Positions 10,491 through 19,451 of a stretch of DNA of 64,000 nt are shown here, one piece after another. Below the pieces are notes generated by a model, which did not search any database, was not told the DNA's origin, and worked only from the letters and a program-made list of their open reading frames with translations. The stretch comes from Guadua angustifolia (Eukaryota; Streptophyta; Magnoliopsida; Poales; Poaceae). Numbering within the stretch: position 1 is the stretch's first letter; every line of letters starts with the position of its first letter. The stretch lies in assembly GCA_036346375.1 (NCBI GenBank), contig CM070515.1, positions 6,780,423 to 6,844,422 on the forward strand. The letters run 5' to 3'. The position numbers and the translations under genes were made by a program.

Positions 10491-10744
10491 CTCGGGGCCG
10501 CTCCGGCCCGTCCAGACCTTTCTTCGCTATGGCGGTGTGATCGGTCCAGCCCAGGAGCTGAAACTGAGGGGTCGCGCCGCACCCTGTCCGAAGCGGTGTC
10601 CTTCCATCCCCTGTTGTCCCATCGCATTTTAATGCGCAGTGGGGGAAGTGAAAAGGACACGTCCTGTCGCGCTGAATGTGGAGTTAATGCGCGTGCGGCG
10701 CCCTGCCCAACGCGGCGCCTGCTTGGACCGCTCCGCCCCGCCTC

Positions 10745-10752
10745 TATAAATA
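10745..10752 (+). promoter_or_regulatory. TATA box of the third antisense unit
   Basis: TATAAATA lies about 90 bp upstream of the ATG at 10843, followed by GGCATGGGGGGCGTGAGAGCG and a C/T-rich leader. This is a convincing plant core promoter reading against pol. Confidence 0.65.
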
Positions 10753-10842
10753 TGGCATGGGGGGCGTGAGAGCGACCACGCCTGGCCATTTCCTTTGCTT
10801 CTCCATCTCCCTGCGCTTGTCTCCAACCCTTTGAAGAGCAAG

Positions 10843-11813
10843 ATGACGAGCGGAGGGCGCGATGCTGCCGGTGACCGGAGGGCCGGCAAAAGGCCCCGCA
10901 CCAACGTCGGATCGTCCGGAGCCGCAGCGAGGGGCAGGCTCACCTTGCCCTCGTCGACCTTCCGCATCCGGAATCCTCTTTCCGAGTGAGTTTCCTTTGC
11001 TTGGCCTCGGGATGGCTTCGATTTCTTCTTGCTGACGTTGGAGCGCTTCTTCTCTCTTCTAGCGCCTCTGGCTCGGGTTCGCGCCTGCCGCCAGCTGCTC
11101 CCACGCCGATCGCTCCAGGTAGTCTGTCGGCGACGGGAGCCCGGGCTGCGGCCATGGTGGCGCGAATGGAGGTTTCCTGCGGCGTCAAAGCCTGCCGCAT
11201 CGCCGCCGCCAGAAGCGAGAGGCAATGTGGCGGCCGGGCTCGGTGCAGGCCATCGAGGAGGAGCCCACGAAGACGCGTGAGGAGGCGCTGGCGCAGTGGG
11301 CTCGGGCCGAGGTCGCCGAGGAAGAGCTCGTCAAGACGCATGAGGAGGCGTCGTCGCAGCGGGCTCGGGCCTGGGCCGCCGAGGAAGAGCTGGCCAAGTT
11401 GCACGAGGAGCGCTGGTCCTCGCGCGAGAGCCTCCTCTCCATGCTCCGTCCAGCCTACGAGAGCATGGCGGGAGCTCGAGCCACCGGGGTGAGGCCGAAC
11501 GAGCCGTTGGGCGTCTTCGCGTCGTGAGTCGCTTTCGTCCTCACCCAGCGCCAATGCCACCGGCCGCTCGCCTGCCTTGGACGAGCGCACCGTTCGCGAG
11601 GGGTGGGAAGTCGCCATCGATGTGGCGGAGTACGTGCTGGCCTGCTGCGCCAGCCGCGACACCTCTTTCGACCCGATCACGATCGTCGCCGGGATCGAAG
11701 GCGACGTAGGCCGGGAGCGAGCCAGAGTGCGGGCGGCGGCGGAGAAGGTGGCGGGACTAGGCGATGTCGTCGTGAGCAGTGACAACTCTGACGACGACGA
11801 CGCCTTTGTCTGA
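10843..11813 (+). pseudogene. Third antisense ORF of the Tat element, spliced, coiled-coil, frameshifted
   Basis: The ATG at 10843 opens a 143-nt first exon (basic, GKRPRT near residue 15). A donor GTGAGT at 10986 and a T/C-rich tract with TTCTAG at 11062 define a likely 77-nt intron. Exon 2 continues in frame as a Pro/Ala segment; a possible second donor lies at about 11117. Later pieces sit in other frames: a heptad-rich coiled coil (11225-11527; repeated EEALAQWARAEVAEEEL-like units) ending in RPAYESMAGA, and a C-terminal segment (11577-11813; DERTVREGWEVAIDVAEYVLACCASRD) ending in a Ser/Asp-rich acidic tail. The two pieces are separated by a frameshift near 11527-11577. Coiled coil plus acidic tail resembles antisense ORF proteins of grass Tat elements; function unknown. 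It is opposite to pol and so would make RNA complementary to the element's 3' region. Confidence 0.6.
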
Positions 11814-11849
11814 GAACCCTCCGGGCGCCCGCATCTAACTTTTGCTTCT

Positions 11850-12308
11850 GTGTGATGTAATGTTTATACAATATGTGTTTTGGGAATTTGTTTGATATAT
11901 TGCATTTCCCCTTTGTGATGAGCACTCGTTGAATGACCGTAGTCCTTAGGAACCGCTGGGGTTGTTTGGGCGTTGGTCGGAGTGCTAACACTTCGAGGGA
12001 AACACAAAGATAGCAATAGACTTAGTAGCCCCAAAGAGGTATCCCCGATCGGCTATGGACCGCTCCGCATGGGCACTTCCTTTTCTCGTAAAGCGCTACT
12101 TCGCAACCATAGCCGCTGGGGCGTAGGTCATAGCACTTGGGTCGAGAGGGTTACCGCTTGGGGGGTCCTGATGGCCGGTGGGGGCACCGACCTAGGTGAG
12201 TATACAAACAAGTAGCCCCCGAGTGGCGCATGAGGACCAGGGTGTGGTCGGCACGCTGCACTTCGAACTCGGGGGATTTTCCGGAGACGCAATAATAAAG
12301 GAAAAGTT
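11850..12308. repeat. Pol-end plus spacer module, copy 1
   Basis: This is the original copy of the module repeated at 9690-10490, sitting directly downstream of the pol stop codon on the minus strand. It includes CCGCTGGGGTTGT, a GCTAACACTT word, TAGCCGCTGGGGCGTAGG, CACTTGGGTCGAGAGGGTTACCGCT and GTAGCCCCCGAG at 12212-12223. No gene is seen in it. Confidence 0.75.
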
Positions 12309-13391
12309 TTAGGGATAGAATCTCCTTAACTTCTCAATATTCCACGCGTTAGATACAATGTTGCCATTGGCGTCTTTGAGTCGAAAGGTGCCGGGTCGAA
12401 GGACCTCCACGACGGTGAAAGGCCCATCCCACGGAGGGGACAACTTATGCCTGTCATTGTTGGACTGAACCTGGCGCAGGACCAGGTCGCCAACGCTGAA
12501 GGACCGACCGCGGACCTGTCGACCGTGGTAACGTCGCAGCGTTTGCTGGTACTTGGCCGATCGCAGAACGGCCACATTGCGCACCTCGTTAAGCTGGTCG
12601 ATGGCGTCTTGTTGTGATTCGAGCCCCCGTGCCTCGTTGAAGGCTTGCAATTTCGGGGCATCGTACTCCAGGTCGGTTGGCAGGACAGCTTCTGCACCGA
12701 ACACCATGAAGAATGGTGTAAACCCGGTCGACCAGGTCGGTGTGGTCCGCAGGCTCCAGAGAATGGAGGGCAGCTCGACCGCCCATCGTCCCGCGAATTT
12801 CTTCAGTCGGTTGAAGATTCGCGGCTTGAGCCCCTAGAGGATCATGCCGTTCGCCCGCTCGACCTGGCCGTTGGTCCGCAGATGGGCTACTACCGCCCAG
12901 TCGACACGGATGTTGAAGTCATCGCAGAACTCGAGGAACTCTTTCCCCGTGAACTGCGTTTCGTTATCGGTGATGATGGAGTTCGGGACTCCAAACCGAT
13001 AAACGATGTCGCAGAAGAAGTTGGCCGCCTGCACCGAGGTGATGGTGGTGACCGGCTTCGCTTCTATCCACTTGGTAAACTTGTCCACCACGACGAGCAG
13101 GTGGGTCAAGCCCTGGCGCCTTTTGAAGGGCTCGACGGATCGAGTCCCCAAGCAAAGAATGCCATGTGATGGGGATTATGCGCAAGGCTTCTTTGGAAGA
13201 TGTGTCTGCCGAGCAAAAAATTGGCACCCTTCGCAGGTGCGAACAATTTGTTCGGCGTCGGCCACGGCAGTCGGCCAGTAGAAACCTTGGCGGAAGGCTT
13301 TTCCTACAAGGGACCGCGATGCGGCGTGGTGGCCGCAGATGCCGCCATAGATGTCGGCGGCGGTGCTTCTCTTGGTCTCGCGAATGCGCAC
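12309..13391 (-). pseudogene. Integrase region of Tat pol
   Basis: The integrase inserts element DNA into the host genome. Reading the minus strand from 13391 there is an H2C2 zinc-binding module with a CxxC at CEGCQFF, then a DDE core (first Asp in VVVDKFTKWIEA, second in IITDNETQF, Glu in VERANGMIL), then a C-terminal domain with a WDGPFTVVEVL motif ending RRFYP-stop at 12309. The three pieces lie in different frames (13391-13176, 13151-12834 and 12707-12309). A TAG stop at about 12835 follows the DDE Glu, and a frameshift separates zinc finger and core. All catalytic residues are still visible. No chromodomain is present, as expected for Tat elements and unlike the Tekay element in this window. 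Confidence 0.9.
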
Positions 13392-13629
13392 GGAGGACCG
13401 GAGAACTCCTCTTGTAGAGGTCTTCTCCGACCAGGATGAAGGATATCGCCCGCCGAGCGAGGCGCCGGGCCTCGGTTCGGTTGGTGGGGAGCGATCCGTC
13501 AGTCAGCCAGTCGATGAAGGGCTTCCTCCAGTCGGAGTCGGCAACCAGCGCGCTGCGGCCCGACCCGGACGGTTCTGCGTCCGACCGCTCGGCAGTCGGA
13601 GCGGTTGTGTCCAGAGAGTCGATCAGCGG

Positions 13630-14127
13630 CTAGGTCAGCGAATCCAGTTGGATAGAAGGTTTGTGGAGGTCAGAGATGAAGATCCCAAGCGGGACCGGTC
13701 CTCTGCTGGAGGCGAGATTGGCAAGGTAGTCGACTTCACCGTTGAAGCGTTGGTAGCTATGGTGAAGCTCGAAACCCTTGAACCTCTCCTCGAGCTTGCG
13801 CACCTCCCGACAGTACGCTGCCATGCAGGCGTCACGAGGCTCCGAGGCCTTCATGACTTGGTTGACGACAAGCTTAGAGTCGCCGTGTACGTAGAGTCGG
13901 CGCGCGCCGAGGTCGGCAGTGATTCGGAGACCGTTGATGAGGGCTTCGTACTCGGTGACGTTGTTGGTCGCGTCGAAGAGCAGTCGGATGGCGTACTGGA
14001 GCTTGTTCCCGAGCTGGGAAACAAGGACGACCCCAGCACCCGCTCCGTTCTTGGTGTAGGACCCGTCGAAGTACATCATCCAGTACTCGGGGTCTTCAAG
14101 CGCGGTGGCGCCTGGGCTTCGATCCAC
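13630..14127 (-). pseudogene. Second (archaeal-type) RNase H of Tat pol
   Basis: A 165-residue open frame with the RNase H pattern: first Asp in MYFDGSYTKNGAGAG, Glu in NNVTEYEALINGL, and Asp in LYVHGDSKLVVNQV. The additional domain sits between the retroviral-type RNase H, which follows reverse transcriptase, and integrase. This arrangement is known for Tat/Athila relatives. The frame overlaps the end of the preceding RT-RNase H frame (to 14076), so a frameshift of about 50 bp overlap joins them. RNase H removes the RNA strand of the RNA-DNA hybrid during reverse transcription. The fourth acidic residue is not obvious (NGEVDYLANLAS near the end has Asp, so it may be present). Confidence 0.9.
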
Positions 14128-15480
14128 TCGGCGACGAAGTCAGCCAAGTCCTGCGACTTGATCACCGTCCGGGGGACGTACGATATGTCGTGGCCGTTGA
14201 GCTCAACTGCCCACTTGGCGATCCTTCCTGAAGCATCGCGGTTGTGGACGATTTCACCGAGTGGCGAGGAGGTCACCACAGAGACAGGGTGCCGGTCGAA
14301 GTAGTGGACCAACTTCCTCTTCGTGATAAGCACCGTATAGAGCAATTTCTGCACCTGCGGGTACCGAGCCTTGGACTCGGAGAGCACTTCACTGATGAAG
14401 TACACTGGCCATTGTACCTTGAGCACATGGCCTTCTTCAGCTCGCTCCACAACAAGCGCCGCGCTGACGACCTGGATCGTGGCGGCGATGTAGAGGAGGA
14501 GCGGTTCGCCTGGCGCCGGGGCAACCAGTACCGGGGGTGAGGTCAGGAACGCCTTCAATCGATTGAGAGCGTTATGTGCTTCCTGCGTCCAGCTGAAATG
14601 GTCGGACTTCTTGAGCAGCTTGTAGAGTGGCATTCTGTGCTCGCCGAGGCGAGACACGAAACGGCTTAGGGCCGCAAGGCATCCTGTCAGCTTGTGGACT
14701 CCTTTTAGGTTGTCCACCGGGCCCATCTTCATAATCGTTGAGATCTTCTCCCGATTGGCTTCGATGCCGCGCTCGGAAATGATGAAGCCGAGTAGCTTTC
14801 CCTTGGGGATCCCGAAAACGCATTTCTCGGGATTGAGCTTTATACGAAACCTTCGGAGGCTCGCAAAAGTCTCTTCTAAGTCAGCGAAGAGGTCGTCGGC
14901 TTTCTTAGTTTTGATGACGATGTCGTCAACGTACGCCTCGATGTTACGGCCTATTTGGTCGCTGAAGCACGTTTGCATACATCGCTGGCATGTAGCACCC
15001 ACGTTCTTTAGACCAAATGGCATCGTTACGTAACAGAACGAGCCGAACGGAGTGATGAAAGAAGTTGCGAGCTGGTCGGACTCTTTCATCGCTATCTGGT
15101 GGTAGCCTGAGTAGGCATCCAGAAAGGACAGGGATTCGCACCCTGCGGTGGAGTCGACGACTTGGTCGATGCGAGGCAATGGAAAAGGGTCTTTGGGACA
15201 TGCCTTGTTCAGGCCCGTGTAGTCAACACACAACACACATTCTCCATTGCCCAGACTTCTTTTTTACAAGCATAGGGTTGGCTAGCCACTCGAGGTGGCG
15301 CACCACTTTTATAAACCCTGCGGCCAAAAGTTTGGCGATCTCCCCCCCTATGATCTTGTGCTTCTCCTCGTCGAAGCAGCGCAAGCGATGGGCGACTGGC
15401 TTTGAGCCAGGTCGGATATTCAAGGAGTGCTCGGTAACCTCCCTTGGGATGCCTGGCATGTCGGAGGGCTTCCATGCGAA
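14076..15480 (-). pseudogene. Reverse transcriptase and RNase H region of Tat pol
   Basis: Copies element RNA into DNA. The main open frame (15236-14076, 386 codons) starts mid-domain at LCVDYTGLNKACPKDPFPLPRIDQ. It contains LDAYSGYHQI, the MPFGLKNVGATCQRCM thumb-palm motif, and the catalytic YVDDIVIKTK. The RNase H follows, with a degraded first strand (PLLLYIAAT, where the first Asp is expected) and ISEVLSESKARYPQVQKLLY. The N-terminal part lies in another frame at 15459-15223 (RCFDEEKHKIIGGEIAKLLAAGFIKVV, HLEWLANPMLVKKKSGQWRMCV), so one base is lost or gained near 15225. The RT active site is intact but the product cannot be made in one piece. Confidence 0.93.
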
Positions 15481-15744
15481 GACATCTCGATTGGCGCGGA
15501 GGAAGTCGACGAGCGCGCCTTCCTATTTGGCGGGGAGCGTGGCTCCGACCCGCACGGTCTTGGCCGGATCCTGGGGATCGACCGCGACCTCCTTCGTGTC
15601 CTCGGCGGACTTGAAGGATCCTGGCCCCGACTTGCCGGAGTCGGGGCCAGACTCGGAGGTTTCCCTCCGGAGGTTTTCGAGCTCGGCGGACGCAATGGCG
15701 TCGGCCTTGACTCACAACTCTTCTTTCGCGGCTTGTAGGCGGCT

Positions 15745-16460
15745 GAAAAAAGCGAGGCCACGGTGATCACTCCCCGTGGTCCCGGCATCTTTAGCTTGAG
15801 GTAGGTGTAGTTGGGGACCGCCATGAACTTGGCATTGCATGGCCTCCCCATGATGGCGTGGTAGGAGCCAAGAAACCCGACGACCTCGAAGGTGAGGGTC
15901 TCGGTGCGGAAGTTGTTCGGGCTCCCGAAGGTGATGGGCAGGTCGATCTGCCCGAGCGGGTAGGCCTGCTGGCCTGGGACGATGCCGTGGAAAGGCGCCT
16001 TGCTTGGTCGGAGACGCGAGTGAGGGATCCCCATGGCATCGAGAGTCTCAACATACAGGATGTTGAGGCTACTACCGCCGTCCATGAGCACCTTGGACAG
16101 GCGCTTTGGCCCCACAACGGGGGCAATGACCAGGGGATATCTCCTTGGTTGTGGGACGTGGTCGGGGTGGTCGGTCCGATCAAAGGTGATCGGTGACTCC
16201 GACCACCGGAGGTACTTGGACACAGCGGGAGCCGCCGTGTGGACCTCGCGGAAGGCAAGATTGAGCTGCCGTTTGTCGGCGTAACTCGCCGGTCCGCCAA
16301 AGATCATAAGGCAGCCGTCAGGTTCGGGGAACTCGTCGTCCGCCTTCTTTTCCTCGACATCTGGTGCCGAGTCTCGCTTTTTCCCTTTGCCCCGCGTGGG
16401 GGCTCCGAAATAAGCGCTTGAGGTCTCGCATCCTGTACTTGTGCTTGACGGTACCGTGAT
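15745..16460 (-). pseudogene. Protease region of Tat pol
   Basis: Within a long minus-strand frame (16625-15420) the segment around VLMDGGSSLNILYVETLDAMGI carries the aspartic protease signature. The usual DTG/DSG is replaced by DGG, a form I recall from Tat-type elements. It is followed by YPLGQIDLPITFG and FLGSYHAIMGRP, the second half of the protease fold. Downstream of about 15745 the frame turns into Pro/Ser-rich nonsense, a sign of a frameshift before the RT part. The protease would cleave the Gag-Pol polyprotein. Confidence 0.85.
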
Positions 16461-17574
16461 GCGACACGGCTGTCCATCAATCGCTTTCGAAGTGGTCGGC
16501 GCTGCCGCTTCTTTGCTTAGCGGGCGGTGGCGAATCGACCACATGGCCTTCGCGGCCTTGCTTCCCCTTCCGCTTCCGTTTGTCGGAACGGTCGGAGGGG
16601 GCACCGGCGTTGAGACCGGACTCACGCTTGGCCTTCTCCTTGTCGAAGATGACCCCCACAGCCTCCTCGCCGGAGGCGTGGTTGGTGGCGATGTTCAGGA
16701 GCTCCTTGGTGGTCCTGGGCTTGGCGCAGCCCAGCTTGTGGACCAGAGCTTTGAAGGTAGTGCTGTAGATAAACGCCCCGACGACGTCGGTGTCGCAGAT
16801 GTCAGGGAGCTCATTGCATTGCTGGGAAAAACACCGGATATAGTCCCGAAGAGACTCCCCACAGCCGCCATACTGACCCTTCAGTCCCAGGAGTTCCTGT
16901 ACGCTTATAAGTACCCTGGAAGTTGCCGACGAAGAGATTCTTCAGGTCAGCCCAGCTCGTGATGGTGTTCACGGGTAGGTACTCGAGTCAGGCTCGAGCC
17001 GAGTCCGCGAGGTAAATGGGGAGGTACTGGATGATGAAAAGATCATCAGTAGGTCCCCCGCCCGGCATGCGAGCCGGTAATCTTCCAACTAGACACTGGG
17101 GTTTGTCGCCCTGGTGTACTTGGTGATGTTGACAGGCGCCCGGAATCTGTTAGGGAAATCCGCGTTGCGGATCCCCCGACCGAATGCCCGAGGCCCAGGG
17201 CCATCGGGGCTTGGGCTGCGGCCATGGCGTCGACCGCTATCCACGGCCCGCGATCGGGCCACCTCGTCCATCACCCTCCTTTGCGCCTCGAGGGTGTCGC
17301 GGACGTTGCGACTGTCGCCCAGGCGCTAGTGCACCGGAGTGCATGAGGCCTGGGGCCGCTCAGGGAGCGGCGCCGTCTTCGCTGGACCCCGCGGGTCCTG
17401 CGCGGCGGCATGGCTCGGGTGGCTCGAAGAAGCCCCCGAGTGATGGGAGCCGGAGCCTTGCATGTACTACACGGCAGCACGCTCCACCAGCCCCCGGAGG
17501 TTCTGGTACGCGGCCTTGGCCTCCGGGTCTTCTGGCTCAGGGATGCCGCTGGCGACATTCTTCGCCGAAGACAT
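16461..17574 (-). pseudogene. gag of the Tat element, broken
   Basis: ATG at 17574 begins MSSAKNVASGIPEPED, but codon 36 (17469-17467) is TAG. After that the capsid region is recognisable in pieces: NRFRAPVNITKYTRATNPSV (17150-17089), the Retrotrans_gag core around 17040-16800 (frame-shifted, with LAxSARA and YLP words and a QxCNELPDICD segment), and a Lys-rich tail (16659-16477; KRKRKGKQGREG). Gag forms the virus-like particle that packages element RNA. The start is supported by its position about 700 bp from the 5' LTR end, a usual leader length for this group. A zinc knuckle was not clearly seen. Confidence 0.8.
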
Positions 17575-18277
17575 TTTTAATTGGCGCGGGGAAGAACGGA
17601 AGACCGTCAGACCCTCGGCCGATTAGTCTTGGACTGCAGCAGCGCTTGTGCGGCTGGTACATGTGGGGCTCGAGTGGCGCCGCCCAGTCGGCTCGAGTTT
17701 GTCCACTCGACTGTCGTGCCTCCACCGCTTGTCTTTATTCTTTGCTTCAGCGTGACGAGCCTAGAGGTGTTGCTCGCGCTGAGCCCCCGCCGCTTGTCCC
17801 TCGGCGTGCCGGGCGGCGGTTCCTGGACTTACAGGGGTCGCGGCCGGGTCGGCCACGCCGCCATGTTGCTCTCGCGAGAGTACAACTCGTCCGCAGTGTG
17901 CTCCGTGTCGGAGTTGGAGTCATGGCTAGAGGAAACCTCCAGCAATTCATGGACGGAGGCTGGCGTATAGCCGGCCATCGCCACGAACCGCGAGCCTGCG
18001 GGAGACGACGTCGCCGCCCGCACAAGCTCACGCGTGTTGCCGCCAGAGGTGGCGCAGCGCCTGATGGGCTCCAGGCTCCCAGCGGAGGCCTGGTCTCGAG
18101 AGGTGACGGGAACGAGCACGAGCTCTCCCGCCGGGGTGGCGACGAAGTCGAGGGAGCCGAAGCGAATCCAGCTCCTCGATGCAGATGCGCCGTCACGGGT
18201 GAAGAAAGCCATCAAGGAAGCAAGTGGGAATCTGGAGACAACAATGACGCGCGAAGCCCCCTACCTGGCGTGCCAAC
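17575..18277 (-). other. 5' leader and primer-binding region of the Tat element
   Basis: Between gag and the 5' LTR. On the minus strand the base after the LTR end (CACCGACA) starts GTTGGCACGCCAGG (18277-18264), the expected place for the tRNA primer-binding site; I cannot name the tRNA from memory. ORFs predicted on both strands here have no family resemblance. Confidence 0.65.
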
Positions 18278-19446
18278 TGTCGGTGTTTCGTGAAACCAGC
18301 AAGTAAATTTGTAAGTTAAGGAGCTGCGCGTTCCCGCTCCTTGAATGGTTAGACTCAGGAAGCCCAAGATATATACTGGTTCGGGCCGAATGTCCCTACG
18401 TCCAGTTTGTGGTGGCGGTTTTGTATTGCTCGGGGTGCGGTGGATTACACAGCGTTACAAGCGAGGGCAAAAGGGCAGGCCCGTTGCACCTCGTCCGAGT
18501 GGGAGAGCTCGGGAGCTCGGGGGAAGCTAAGGGCTCAAAGCTGTAGGAGCGTTCAAGCCGGGTGTGCTAGAGTTCGTGAGCTTATGCTTATGTGTTCGAT
18601 TGGTCGATCGATCGATGGATGGATCCCCTCCCCCTCCCTGAGGGTCCTGCCGCCCTTTATATAGGCGAAGGGGGTAGGTTACACGGGAGTTTGGAAAAGA
18701 AAAGTAGGGGTATGCTACGCCCGGGAGTTCCGGTCTTCGGTCCTGGTGACTGACGGGTTCCTGTTCATCCCACGCCTGGGTTGGTAGACACAGCGAGCGG
18801 CATTCCGTCATGAAGGGGTGCACCTGATCTCTGTGCCCCTGTCAGGTGCTGACGTCGTTACGCCGTGCTCTGGTACCTCCTCGGGACGAAGCGCGTCTCT
18901 CCACTATGCATGACGGGGCGAAGGGACTGGCTCTTGACTCAGACGGTCTCCTGGCCACCTTGGGAAGGAGCCACCTGCCCCAGCATGGCCGTCGTATCCA
19001 CGGGGCAGGTGACCAGCCTGTGGTCGAACGGTGACGTGGCGGAGGTCGCTGGGTCGGAGCTCGTTAGGGCCCCGACCTGAGGTCAAGTCGAACTGCAGGC
19101 GCCCGACCTAAGGCAGTCGGGCTTGAGAGCGCCCAACCTGTGGCTGGTCGAACTGAGGAGCGCGACCTATGGCGGTCGGGCGCCCTGGTGGGCTTGATCG
19201 AGGCCGAGGATCCTTCGTAGCCCAACGAGGCCTTCGGCCAGAACGAGGCCTAAGACGGCCCATTTGGTGTTCCGACCAATATTCAGTGATAATTCCATCT
19301 ATGAGGGGCGGAGACTTTGGTAATACCCCCTCTAGTACTCTGCATCGCTGCCAATCTCGCCGCCATGTCCAAACGACTGAGAGAGAAACGATCTTGAAAT
19401 AGATGTATACCTTGCTGTGGAGTACCCCTGGTATGAGTATTCGTCA
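18278..19446 (-). repeat. 5' LTR of the Tat element
   Basis: 1169 bp, TG...CA on both strands, followed by the CTTAT target duplication. It aligns with 2115-2756 plus 6063-6565. The plus strand shows CCCTTTATATAGGCG near 18653, i.e. a TATATAAAG box on the minus strand, which would start the element's transcript. The CG-rich block 19080-19185 is scrambled by small indels relative to the other LTR. Confidence 0.93.
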
Positions 19447-19451
19447 CTTAT

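Larger units (their letters stand above)
2115..19446 (-). mobile_element. Tat-lineage Ty3/gypsy LTR retrotransposon, complete but decayed
   Basis: A full element bounded by two LTRs with TG...CA ends and a perfect 5-bp target duplication, CTTAT, at 2110-2114 and 19447-19451. It is read on the minus strand: 5' LTR (18278-19446), leader, gag, protease, reverse transcriptase, RNase H, a second RNase H, integrase, a long 3' region (12308-6566) and 3' LTR. The second, archaeal-type RNase H after the first one and the antisense ORFs between pol and the 3' LTR are known hallmarks of the Tat group (RIRE2, Grande, Retand and similar). It spans 17.3 kb, or about 14.0 kb without the nested 3.3-kb insert. 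Several stops and frameshifts make it non-autonomous as it stands. Confidence 0.93.

Noticed and set aside
10940..11785. 281-codon minus-strand frame inside the Tat 3' region
   Set aside because: It is the shadow of the plus-strand antisense ORF (coiled coil, intron signals, TATA box), which has better coding features.
13351..14304. 317-codon plus-strand frame
   Set aside because: Reverse-strand shadow of the RNase H and RT region, whose minus-strand frame has clear catalytic motifs.
17184..18293. 369-codon plus-strand frame
   Set aside because: Covers gag start and the leader of the Tat element in the antisense direction; low-complexity Gly/Arg/Pro-rich, no TATA box, no family resemblance.
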